Assembly (NCBI GenBank): GCA_900768465.1 | Contig: CAAGCY010000025.1 | Location: forward strand, 1 to 64,000 | Source: Alphaproteobacteria bacterium | GTDB taxonomy: Bacteria; Pseudomonadota; Alphaproteobacteria; CAAGCB01; CAG-977 | DNA: 64,000 nucleotides | Direction: 5' to 3' | Shown: one piece after another, positions 42,647 to 50,541 of the stretch | Numbering within the stretch: the first letter of the stretch is position 1 | How the letters are laid out: the number at the start of each line of letters is the position of its first letter | Notes under the pieces: generated by a model | Databases searched by the model: none | What the model was told of the DNA's origin: nothing | What the model saw: only the letters and a program-made list of their open reading frames with translations | Translations under genes and position numbers: made by a program

Positions 42647-44158
42647 TTAACGTTCAAATCCGTTCGGCTTGACTGCGATTGCGGAGGATTTGCGGGCAGG
42701 CGCAGAATGTTCCCGCAACTTTGCCATCAACGACGGTCTTTGTTGCGAAAGCTTTTTCATCAGCGGTTCTTTTGCGCGGGATTCAATGTTGTCCTGTTCT
42801 ATTTTGGCAATCGCAGGATCCAGATATTTCGCATAATATGCTTTTCTGGGGTCGGTGGCGGCTTTGGGATCGTATTGCGCGAAAACTTGTTTTTCCGACG
42901 GCGTTTCGTTTTTAGCCCGAAAACCTTTAACGCGTCCGGTGTCGACATCGGCGGTCAAGGCGACGGAAAAAGCGTCTTGTCCCGAACAATTTATATCGGG
43001 TTTATGACCTTTGACTTCGATGTTTTCACCCTCTTTGTCCCAATAAGTCAGCTTGGTGACCGCAACGCGCATGTTTCCGCCCCACGGAGCGGGAAAAGTT
43101 CCCTGAGTATATTGCTGCATGCCCGCTGTGTTTTCGCCGATATAACGGGTGTTCGGATGATGATAAAACGATGTGTACGCGCTTTCCGCCGAAGATCCGA
43201 CCTCCCTATCCAGCAAAACGTCGATTTTGCCGTGATAACCTTTTTCTTCGGAAAACGGATAATAAACGCCCGTTTCGTCAAACAGCGTTTTATTTTCGCC
43301 GGAAAAATGACTGCGCTGTACCAAATCGTCGGCGGACAAGCCTGTTCTTTCATAGTTTTGGGGTTTGTAGGCGCCGTGTTTGTGCAAAAAATAATCCGAC
43401 AGGGCGGTGTCTTTTATTTCGCAACGTTTGTAAGTATTCAACATATTGCCGTACAGCCGTTTGGCAATATGATCAATCGGTTTGTCTTCCCCGCCGCGGT
43501 TGCCGCGCACATCCAAAATGACGCGTCCGTTGTCCCACTTGTCTTTGTTTTCGAAATACGCGCGGTCGAATGTTTCGATAAAGCCTTTCCAGCTGTCGTA
43601 ATCGTTTTTAAAGCCCAAATTCGGAATGGAAACGACAAGCAGGTCTTCCGTTCCGTTTTTCATTGTGCCGATTGACCAAGTCGGGAATTTTTCACCGAAT
43701 TCTTCGGACCAGCCTTCCCCCAAAGAGTGGTAAGATTCGGGTTTGTTTTTATTGTAAAAAAAGTTGCTGCCGACACTGCGGGGATTGGCGGGGTCGCCGC
43801 CATGGACTTTTTTTTCACCCGTTTCGATTTCAAAGTGGCGATCTTCTACGCAGCGCGCCGTTCTGTCAGCCATTTCGGTCAGAAAGTCGCCTTGTTTCCG
43901 CGGGGTCGTTGCGTCGGCATACATTTGTTCTATTTCGGATTTGAACCGTGATTGATTTTCTGCGGAAAAACCGTCGAACCCGACGTGTTCAAAAGCGGCG
44001 CGGGCATAAAAAGCCAGATAAAAGCGCTGAGTTTCGGGGGAAATGTCTTTCAGATTGTCCTGACGCAGTTGATCGGGGGATTTCGCCGGATACGGTTTCA
44101 TCATGTCGGCGTCGGAAACGGTTTGAAGGATTTGATCAAAAGACAACGCGTCGCTCAT
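42647..44158 (-). CDS. S41-family peptidase-like protein without signal peptide
   Basis: 503 aa from ATG 44158 (AGGGGG ribosome-binding site; the upstream frame start lies inside the -35 box). The core resembles tail-specific (S41) proteases: VILDVRGNRGGEDKPID and LLDREVGSSAESAYTSF, where the Ser of SSAES is the expected nucleophile, followed by NTAGMQQYTQG. There is no signal peptide, no PDZ domain recognised, and a basic ~60-residue C-terminal tail (RPSLMAKLREHSAPARKSSA). Classical S41 enzymes are exported; this one may be cytoplasmic or secreted by another route. It has its own promoter. Confidence 0.78.
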   Translation of the reverse strand: MSDALSFDQILQTVSDADMMKPYPAKSPDQLRQDNLKDISPETQRFYLAFYARAAFEHVGFDGFSAENQSRFKSEIEQMYADATTPRKQGDFLTEMADRTARCVEDRHFEIETGEKKVHGGDPANPRSVGSNFFYNKNKPESYHSLGEGWSEEFGEKFPTWSIGTMKNGTEDLLVVSIPNLGFKNDYDSWKGFIETFDRAYFENKDKWDNGRVILDVRGNRGGEDKPIDHIAKRLYGNMLNTYKRCEIKDTALSDYFLHKHGAYKPQNYERTGLSADDLVQRSHFSGENKTLFDETGVYYPFSEEKGYHGKIDVLLDREVGSSAESAYTSFYHHPNTRYIGENTAGMQQYTQGTFPAPWGGNMRVAVTKLTYWDKEGENIEVKGHKPDINCSGQDAFSVALTADVDTGRVKGFRAKNETPSEKQVFAQYDPKAATDPRKAYYAKYLDPAIAKIEQDNIESRAKEPLMKKLSQQRPSLMAKLREHSAPARKSSAIAVKPNGFER

Positions 44159-44181
44159 AAAGTCCCCCTGTAAGTAATCAA

Positions 44182-44210
44182 GGATACATTTTTTAGCGAA
44201 ATTTGTCAAA
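44182..44210 (-). promoter_or_regulatory. Promoter of the S41-like peptidase gene
   Basis: On the minus strand TTGACA (44205-44210) and TATCCT (44182-44187) are spaced 17 bp, 24 bp before the start codon. The same box pair occurs before the candidate small RNA at 58.6 kb. Confidence 0.75.
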
Positions 44211-44232
44211 CTGAACGGTAAAGCTTCTTTAC

Positions 44233-44268
44233 CGAAAAAAATACCGTCATCACGGGGAGTGATGACGG
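44233..44268 (-). terminator. Terminator of the DUF2934 gene
   Basis: On the minus strand a perfect 10-bp stem (CCGTCATCAC / GTGATGACGG) with a 5-base loop is followed by TATTTTTTT, 26 bp after the stop of the 91-aa gene. Confidence 0.85.
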
Positions 44269-44293
44269 CTTGTCTGTTTAATCGCGGAAAAGA

Positions 44294-44569
44294 TTACTTT
44301 TTCGCGGCGGCTTTTTTCGCCGGAGCTTTTTTCACCGCTTTTTCAGCCTTTTCGGCTTTGGGCGCAGCCGCTTTTTTGGCGGGAGCTTTCTTGGCGGGTT
44401 TCTTTTCTTCGGCTTTCGCTTCCGTGCATTCGCAAACACATTCACAGCAGCATTCGCCGTCGGCGCAGGCTTCCGCTTCCAACCAGCATTCGACGTCCGC
44501 ACCTTCGGGGCAACCGTTGTTCAGCCATACGAAGTAGGCGGCTTCGCGGATTTTATCTTCGTTACACAT
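44294..44569 (-). CDS. DUF2934 protein with Cys-rich linker and histone-H1-like tail
   Basis: 91 aa in three parts. Residues ~5-33 match DUF2934 (IREAAYFVWLNNGCPEG ... ECWLEAE). Residues ~34-48 are a cluster ADGECCCECVCECTEA with six Cys. Residues ~49-91 are a repetitive Lys/Ala/Pro tail (KKAPAKKAAA) like eukaryotic histone H1 or bacterial H1-like nucleoid proteins. The tail should bind DNA or RNA; the Cys cluster could bind metal or be redox-sensitive. It is monocistronic, with its own promoter and terminator and a GGGAG ribosome-binding site. Confidence 0.85.
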   Translation of the reverse strand: MCNEDKIREAAYFVWLNNGCPEGADVECWLEAEACADGECCCECVCECTEAKAEEKKPAKKAPAKKAAAPKAEKAEKAVKKAPAKKAAAKK

Positions 44570-44627
44570 ACTTAATTTCTCCCAAAACGAGTTACGATAC
44601 AGCTTGATTTGACTTCATGCTTCTATA

Positions 44628-44656
44628 GTTGTACACGATTTGCCGCGAAAACTCAA
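44628..44656 (-). promoter_or_regulatory. Promoter of the DUF2934 gene
   Basis: On the minus strand TTGAGT (44651-44656) and TACAAC (44628-44633) are spaced 17 bp, 58 bp before the ATG. Confidence 0.55.
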
Positions 44657-44668
44657 TACAAAAAGGAA

Positions 44669-45283
44669 TTAAACGAATTTGAACGCTTTGACGTTCCATT
44701 CCGAACACGTCCAGCCGCTGCCGTCGTTTTCAAAAACGCATACGCCGCCCGTCGCGACTTTGATGTCGTGCGTTTGGCAAAAAGCGTCGTAGTCGCCCGT
44801 CAAATGCGGTGCAAAACGGATGATGCCGTTGGAGGATACCAGCAAAACCGTTTCGCCGTCGGCAACGGAATCCGCAAACGATTTCCATGCGGCGACGATT
44901 TTGTCGGGGTCGACTTTCCAGCCCTGCGGCACAACGGCTTTGGCGTTCCACAAATCAATCGCGTCCTGTCCGATGCGGGCGACGACTTCGTCCTCGGTTT
45001 TGTTTTCGTCGGGACCATAGTCGACTTCCGTAAAGTCGGCGTTCGGGACGACGGGCAAATCAAGCCCCAATTCCTCGACCGCCAAAGACGCCGTTTTCAT
45101 CGTTCTTTGCAAAGGCGCGGCAAAGACTTTCGTCGGAATTAGCCCTTTGGCTTTCAAGTATTTGCCGATGCCGCGGGCGCGTTCTTCCTCGACCAAGGGT
45201 AAATCGGTTCCCGCGCCGACGCGGGTCGGGGTTTCGTCTTTGCGAAAAGTGTTGCCGTGACGGGCGATAATCAGTCGTTTCAT
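44669..45283 (-). CDS. Histidine phosphatase family protein (phosphoglycerate-mutase-like)
   Basis: 204 aa from ATG 45283, preceded by GGAAAG. The catalytic motif is LIIARHGNTF at the N-terminus, with a second Arg in APLQRTMKTA, Glu in FTEVDYG and a distal SSNGIIRF where His is usual in the family. That last region reads Asn-Gly in place of the common His-Gly, so phosphatase activity may be altered. Its substrate is unknown. It overlaps the upstream kinase gene by 4 bp. Confidence 0.82.
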   Translation of the reverse strand: MKRLIIARHGNTFRKDETPTRVGAGTDLPLVEEERARGIGKYLKAKGLIPTKVFAAPLQRTMKTASLAVEELGLDLPVVPNADFTEVDYGPDENKTEDEVVARIGQDAIDLWNAKAVVPQGWKVDPDKIVAAWKSFADSVADGETVLLVSSNGIIRFAPHLTGDYDAFCQTHDIKVATGGVCVFENDGSGWTCSEWNVKAFKFV

Positions 45284-45915
45284 TGTTCTTTCCATGCTTT
45301 CAAAAAGGTGAATTTGTCCGATGTTTTTTGCAGTTCGGGCAGTAAAGTTTGCAGCGTTTCCCACCGTTTCATCACATTTTGCGGTGAAAAATAACGGTCG
45401 CGACGGGCAAGCCGCGGCAAAACCAAAGGCGGTTCGGCGGAAATAAAACGGATTTCCACCGTATACCCCAGTTTTTTGATTTCTTCGTACAGTTCCAAGT
45501 GCAAAGGGCTGGCGTTCGAGTGTTCAAACACAATCGGCAGGCGGGCTTTGACGGCTTTTTTCAAAACGTGATAGCCGATAAAGCGCGCGGGCAGTTCCCA
45601 GCGTTCAAACGCCCGCTGTTTGTCGGTTTTGACTTCGGCTTGATAGGGGGGCAGCTGCTCCATAATCGCGTCAAAGCTTAAATACAAAAAGTGCGGGTTT
45701 TCGGCTTTGAACGCCGTTGCCAAAACGGATTTTCCCGACGCGGGCAGTCCCGAAATGTTAATCAAAACGGGGGAAGCGACGGGAAAAACACCCGCCAGAT
45801 GCCGCGTCAAAACCGCCCGTATGTCGGATTTCAGCGAAAACGGCGTAAAACCGTCGGGCAAAGTCGCCGACAGCGACCGCGTTCCCAAAATCCGATTGAT
45901 GACATCCTGCAGCAC
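45280..45915 (-). CDS. P-loop kinase (zeta-toxin-like AAA fold)
   Basis: 211 aa starting with GTG at 45915, right after the kdsB stop. Walker A is ISGLPASGKSVLA near residue 53, followed by LYLSFDAIMEQLP and a VFEHSNASP segment. It belongs to the small-molecule/zeta-toxin-like kinases. No antitoxin is adjacent, so a metabolic or regulatory kinase is more likely than a toxin. It is translationally coupled on both sides (kdsB upstream, histidine phosphatase downstream), suggesting a kinase/phosphatase pair. Confidence 0.75.
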   Translation of the reverse strand: MLQDVINRILGTRSLSATLPDGFTPFSLKSDIRAVLTRHLAGVFPVASPVLINISGLPASGKSVLATAFKAENPHFLYLSFDAIMEQLPPYQAEVKTDKQRAFERWELPARFIGYHVLKKAVKARLPIVFEHSNASPLHLELYEEIKKLGYTVEIRFISAEPPLVLPRLARRDRYFSPQNVMKRWETLQTLLPELQKTSDKFTFLKAWKEQ

Positions 45916-46737
45916 TTAGACGAGTTCCCCGTATTCGGCGATAATCGCTTCGACGCGGGCGACGTCTTCGGGGGAATCGACGCCGCTGGTCGTTTTGCGT
46001 CCGCGGTAGTCGACTTCGACCATTTTGACTTTTTTGCCGTTGTAAAGGAATCTCATCTGTTCCAAGCCTTCGATTTGATCGGCTTCATACGGCGACGGGG
46101 GCAGGGTGAAGTAATCTTTCAGCGCGTCGAACGTGTAAGCGTACAGTCCGACGTGACGGCGGACGGGGCTTTTTTCGGACAGCTCGCGCGCTTTTTCGGG
46201 TTTGCGCACGGCGGGAATCACGTTTTTGGAAAACGCCATCGCGTAACCCGCTTTGTCGACCAGAACGGTCGTACCCGAATAAGGAGTCGTTTTTTTGGAT
46301 TCCAGCAGGCGGTCGTATTCCCCCCAATCCAAATGGACGCACGGCGTAAACACGTCGGCGGGGCAGGCTTTCCACGCGTCAATCAATTCTTGCAGCAAGT
46401 GCGGCGGGCAAAGCGGGTTGTCGCCTTGCAGATTGATGACGAAAGCGGGACGGACGGATTCTTTTTGCACGGCGTCCCAGCAGCGTTCCGTTCCCGATTT
46501 GCAATCCGCGCGGGTCATGGTGAACGGAATGGCGGCAGTTTTGCAGAAATCGGCGATTCTGTCGTCGTCCGTCGCCACGGTATAAGCGCAGTTTTCGTTG
46601 TTTTTGCAAACAAAATCGGCAATCATCGCCACGCGCTTTATCATTTCGACGCCCGCGATTTTGACCAGCGGTTTGCCGGGCAGGCGGGACGACTGATAAC
46701 GGGCGGGAATGATGATGAGAATCTTGTTGGATGTCAT
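45916..46737 (-). CDS. kdsB: 3-deoxy-manno-octulosonate cytidylyltransferase
   Basis: 273 aa. The nucleotidyltransferase start is ILIIIPARYQSSRLPGKPL, and the core FVINLQGDNPLCPP carries the metal-binding Asp. KdsB activates Kdo as CMP-Kdo for lipopolysaccharide core synthesis, so the cell has LPS. The ATG follows AGGAGG. First gene of the kdsB-kinase-phosphatase operon. Confidence 0.9.
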   Translation of the reverse strand: MTSNKILIIIPARYQSSRLPGKPLVKIAGVEMIKRVAMIADFVCKNNENCAYTVATDDDRIADFCKTAAIPFTMTRADCKSGTERCWDAVQKESVRPAFVINLQGDNPLCPPHLLQELIDAWKACPADVFTPCVHLDWGEYDRLLESKKTTPYSGTTVLVDKAGYAMAFSKNVIPAVRKPEKARELSEKSPVRRHVGLYAYTFDALKDYFTLPPSPYEADQIEGLEQMRFLYNGKKVKMVEVDYRGRKTTSGVDSPEDVARVEAIIAEYGELV

Positions 46738-46889
46738 AAGAAAGCCTCCTGAAAATATGGTCGTTCCAGTCTAAGCGTCAAAAGGGGCAAGTCAAGCGTT
46801 TTTACATCGTTTATTTACTGGAAAAAAATCTTTCGGTTGTGTATCTTAGAAGCTACATTTTGATTTTTAACCGCTGAAAGAGTTTTCCC

Positions 46890-49001
46890 ATGGGACGCGA
46901 AAGAAAATTTAAACCCAAAGCAACCCCCGTTTTGACGGGTTCCGATGTCGGCACAGTCAGCAAACGCGGCTGGATTATCAAGGAAAAACATAACCATTTG
47001 ATGGATTATGCCGCCAGTTCGCCGATTACCATTGAACACGTCAGTCCGCAAATCGACGCGGGACGCTATGCCGTCAAACGTGAAGTCGGCGACACGATGG
47101 ATGTCGTGTGCAGTATTTTCAAAGACGGACATGACTTGATTAAAGCCGTGATTTTGTGCCGTTTGGCGGATTCAAACGAATGGTGGGAAACTCCGATGAC
47201 CGAAGTCAACCACGGGCTTGCCCAATGGTACGGTCAGCTGTGGTTCGGCACGAACGCCCGCTATATCTATACGATTGAAGCTTGGGTTGACGAATACGGC
47301 ACTTGGCTGGACGGCACGACCAAAAAGCTGGAAGCGGGACAGGACATTTCCCTTGAATTGGTCGAAGGTGCGGATATGGTGCGAAAAACCGTCGAACGCT
47401 TGAAAACCATCAAGGACGTTCGCGACGAAGACGCGCGCAAAGCCGATTTGGCTTTGCTGCAGGACGCTTTGAAGCGTTTTGACGAAAACGAAGACATGTA
47501 CCAATGCGCCAACATTCTGATGGGTAATGACGTTTCCGAGGCGATGGACCGCTGGCCCGACCGCGAAAAGGCGACGCGCTATGACCGCGAGCTGGAAGTT
47601 TACGTCGACCGCGAACGCGCCCGATTCGGCGCGTGGTACGAAATGGACGTCCGTTCGCAAGGCTCCGTCCCCGGCGTTCACGGCACGTTCAAAGACGCGG
47701 AAGCCCGTTTGCCCGATATTCAAGCCATGGGATTCGACGTGGTTTACATGCTGCCGATTCATCCTATCGGCTATGCGCACCGCAAGGGCAAAAACAATTC
47801 GCTGGTGTGCGAACCGGGCGACGTCGGGTCGCCTTACGCCATCGGTTCGGCGGAGGGCGGACACCGCTCGATTCATCCTCAGCTGGGGACGATGGACGAC
47901 TTCCGCTCCTTTGTCGCCAAAACGCACGAATTGGGCATGGAAGTTGCCATGGACTTTGCGATTCAATGCTCGCCCGACCACCCGTGGATTAAAGAACATC
48001 CCGAATGGTTTACTTTCCGTCCCGACGGCACGATTAAATACGCCGAAAATCCGCCCAAGAAATATCAGGACATCGTGAACGTGAATTTCTACGGCGAACA
48101 TTCCGAGTCGCTGTGGCTGGAATTGCGCGACACGTTTTTGTTCTGGGCGAACGAGGGCGTGCGCATTTTCCGCGTCGACAATCCGCATACGAAATCTGTT
48201 CCGTTCTGGGAATGGGTGATTCGCGAAGTGCAGAACGTTTATCCCGACACTTTGTTTTTGGCGGAAGCGTTCACCCGTCCGCCCATGATGCAGATGTTGG
48301 CGAAAGTCGGCTTTACGCAGTCGTATTCGTACTTTGCATGGCGCGAAAGCAAAAAGGACTTGGAGGAATACTTTACGGAACTGACGCAGACGGACGAAAA
48401 AGAGTTCATGCGTCCGAACCTGTTCCCGACGACACCCGACATTATGCCGATGTATTTGCACGACGCGCCGCGTTCGGCGTTTATCATCCGCTTTATTCTG
48501 GCGGCGACGCTCAGCCCGTCTTACGGTATGCTGAACGGCTACGAACTGTGCGAAAACGACGGTATTCCGGGACGCGAGGAGTTCAATAACTCGGAAAAAT
48601 ACGAAATCCGCACGCGCGACTGGAACGCCGAGGGCAACATCAAGGACGTTGTCGCGGCAATCAACTGGATTCGCGGTGAAAACTACGCTTTGCAGGAGTA
48701 CGAAAACCTGCGGTTCTACACGTCGGAAAACGACAATATCATTTTCTACGGCAAAATGACCGAAGACAGAAGCAATATGATTTTTGTCGCACTCAGCCTT
48801 GACCCGTATCACGGACAGGCGGGGCGGATTTGGTTCCCGACGGAGGAAATGAACGTTGCGTTCGGCGGGCGCTTCCATGTCGAAGAACTGCTGAGCGGGC
48901 GCGAATTCGACGTGCGGGGCAATGAATTGTGGATCAACCTGTATCCTGCGGGAAATCAGGCGGAAATCTATCGCGTGACGCCGATTGACCGCGCGTGGTA
49001 A
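46890..49001 (+). CDS. glgE: Alpha-1,4-glucan:maltose-1-phosphate maltosyltransferase GlgE
   Basis: 703 aa, GH13 subfamily 3. Landmarks are VVYMLPIHPIGYAHRKGKNN, FRVDNPHTKSVPFW (nucleophile Asp) and LFLAEAFTRPPMM (acid/base Glu). It extends alpha-glucans using maltose-1-phosphate. First gene of the glucan operon. The 152-bp upstream gap shows no strong promoter. The next gene, maltokinase, makes its substrate. Confidence 0.93.
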   Translation: MGRERKFKPKATPVLTGSDVGTVSKRGWIIKEKHNHLMDYAASSPITIEHVSPQIDAGRYAVKREVGDTMDVVCSIFKDGHDLIKAVILCRLADSNEWWETPMTEVNHGLAQWYGQLWFGTNARYIYTIEAWVDEYGTWLDGTTKKLEAGQDISLELVEGADMVRKTVERLKTIKDVRDEDARKADLALLQDALKRFDENEDMYQCANILMGNDVSEAMDRWPDREKATRYDRELEVYVDRERARFGAWYEMDVRSQGSVPGVHGTFKDAEARLPDIQAMGFDVVYMLPIHPIGYAHRKGKNNSLVCEPGDVGSPYAIGSAEGGHRSIHPQLGTMDDFRSFVAKTHELGMEVAMDFAIQCSPDHPWIKEHPEWFTFRPDGTIKYAENPPKKYQDIVNVNFYGEHSESLWLELRDTFLFWANEGVRIFRVDNPHTKSVPFWEWVIREVQNVYPDTLFLAEAFTRPPMMQMLAKVGFTQSYSYFAWRESKKDLEEYFTELTQTDEKEFMRPNLFPTTPDIMPMYLHDAPRSAFIIRFILAATLSPSYGMLNGYELCENDGIPGREEFNNSEKYEIRTRDWNAEGNIKDVVAAINWIRGENYALQEYENLRFYTSENDNIIFYGKMTEDRSNMIFVALSLDPYHGQAGRIWFPTEEMNVAFGGRFHVEELLSGREFDVRGNELWINLYPAGNQAEIYRVTPIDRAW

Positions 49002-49018
49002 AGACAGGGAGGCAGACT

Positions 49019-50539
49019 TTGGAAAATAAAACGGAAGTGTCCGCTTGGTTGGCGGATAAAGCTTTCAAACAGACGTTTTGCGGGGCTTTGGAAAGCTTTT
49101 TGCCGACCAAACGCTGGTACAGCGCAAAAGACGACACGATTAAAGCCGTTGATGTCGAAGCCGTCGCGCCGCTTTCCGCGAAAACGACTTTTGCGGTTGT
49201 CAGGGTTGAATTGAACGGCGGGGACGCGCCGATGTTCATCATTCCTTTGCGCGCCGCATTCGGCGAACAGGCAAAAGCGGTCAATCCGGACGCCGTCATT
49301 TGTTCCGTTGAAGACGGTGTGATCTTTGATGCCGCGGGCGAAAGCGATTTTTCCGCGGGTGTGCTGGATTTGATGGCGAAAGACGCGATGCTTGCCGTCG
49401 GAAACGGCTTGACCTTCAAAGCGTCCGCCACGGCAAAAGGCAAGGCTTTGATTGAAGCCGTCGCGGGACTGCCGCAAAAGATGATGGGTGTCGAACAAAG
49501 CAACACGTCCTTGATCGTCGGCAAAAAGATTATGCTGAAAGTCTACCGCCGCGTCGCTTACGGCGAAAATCCCGAAATCGTTACGTCCGCGTTTTTGACG
49601 GAAACGGCGAAGTTCGAAAACACGCCCGCTTATTTGGGCAAAGCCGAGCTGGTGAGCGCCGACGGCAAAATCTTGGGTGTCGGCATTTTGCAGGCTTTTG
49701 TCGCAAACGACGGCGACGGCTGGGGCTATACGATGAACTATCTGCAATCCGTTTTCGCCAAAGTGAAAAACGGCGAAGCGATTGACCACGCCGACTATCT
49801 GAAAACGGCGGCTTTGCTGGGCAAGCGCACCGCGGAAATGCACAAGGCGTTTGCCAAAGGCACGGACAAGGTGTTCGCGCCCGCGCCCGTGTCGAACGCC
49901 GATTTGACGGACTGGACGGCGCAGGTCGTCGCGCAGGCGGACAGAACGATTGCGGTGGCAAAAGCCAACGTCGCGTCTTTGACGGGCGAAATGCGGCGCA
50001 AAGTCGAAAACCTGATTGCCCGCCGCGACGCGATTGTCGAACGGATTGAAGCGCTTGTTCCGTCAGACGTAAAGTGTATGAAGACCCGCTTTCACGGGGA
50101 TTACCATTTGGGGCAGGTGGTTGTCGCAAACGGCGACTTTTTCCTGCTGGATTTTGAAGGTGAGCCTTTGCGCCCGATTGCGGAACGCCAAATCAAGCAT
50201 TGCGTTTTGAAAGACGTTGCGGGCATGGTGCGGTCGTTTGACTATGCCGCGTTCGGTTCGGTGCTGATGTTCGTCGCCGAAGCCGACAGACCGCAAATGC
50301 TGCCCGTCGCCGCCGAATGGCAAAAACAGGCAACAGAAGCGTTTTTAAACGGCTATTTCCAAAATATGGCGGGCTGCGCGTCTTTACCCGACAAGGCGGC
50401 GGACACGCAAAAGCTGCTTGACCTGTTTATTTTGGAAAAAGCGCTGTACGAAGTGATTTACGAAGTCGCGAACCGTCCGGACTGGCTTGCCATTCCGATG
50501 AACGGTTTGTCGCGGCTGATTGACCTTGACGGAGAATAA
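49019..50539 (+). CDS. mak: Maltokinase (Mak/Pep2-type)
   Basis: About 506 aa when started at TTG 49019, which follows GGGAGG; a GTG at 48995 overlapping glgE is the alternative. The kinase core is visible as RFHGDYHLGQVVVANGD and LLDFEGEPLRPIAER, with the DVAGMVRSFDYA segment typical of maltokinases. It phosphorylates maltose to maltose-1-phosphate, the GlgE donor. No trehalose synthase gene (treS) is fused or nearby, so maltose probably comes from MalQ/GlgX action or uptake. Confidence 0.9.
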   Translation: MENKTEVSAWLADKAFKQTFCGALESFLPTKRWYSAKDDTIKAVDVEAVAPLSAKTTFAVVRVELNGGDAPMFIIPLRAAFGEQAKAVNPDAVICSVEDGVIFDAAGESDFSAGVLDLMAKDAMLAVGNGLTFKASATAKGKALIEAVAGLPQKMMGVEQSNTSLIVGKKIMLKVYRRVAYGENPEIVTSAFLTETAKFENTPAYLGKAELVSADGKILGVGILQAFVANDGDGWGYTMNYLQSVFAKVKNGEAIDHADYLKTAALLGKRTAEMHKAFAKGTDKVFAPAPVSNADLTDWTAQVVAQADRTIAVAKANVASLTGEMRRKVENLIARRDAIVERIEALVPSDVKCMKTRFHGDYHLGQVVVANGDFFLLDFEGEPLRPIAERQIKHCVLKDVAGMVRSFDYAAFGSVLMFVAEADRPQMLPVAAEWQKQATEAFLNGYFQNMAGCASLPDKAADTQKLLDLFILEKALYEVIYEVANRPDWLAIPMNGLSRLIDLDGE

Positions 50540-50541
50540 GC

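Noticed and set aside
45280..45915. Zeta toxin of a toxin-antitoxin pair
   Set aside because: No epsilon-type antitoxin is adjacent, and coupling to kdsB and a phosphatase gene argues for a metabolic or regulatory kinase.
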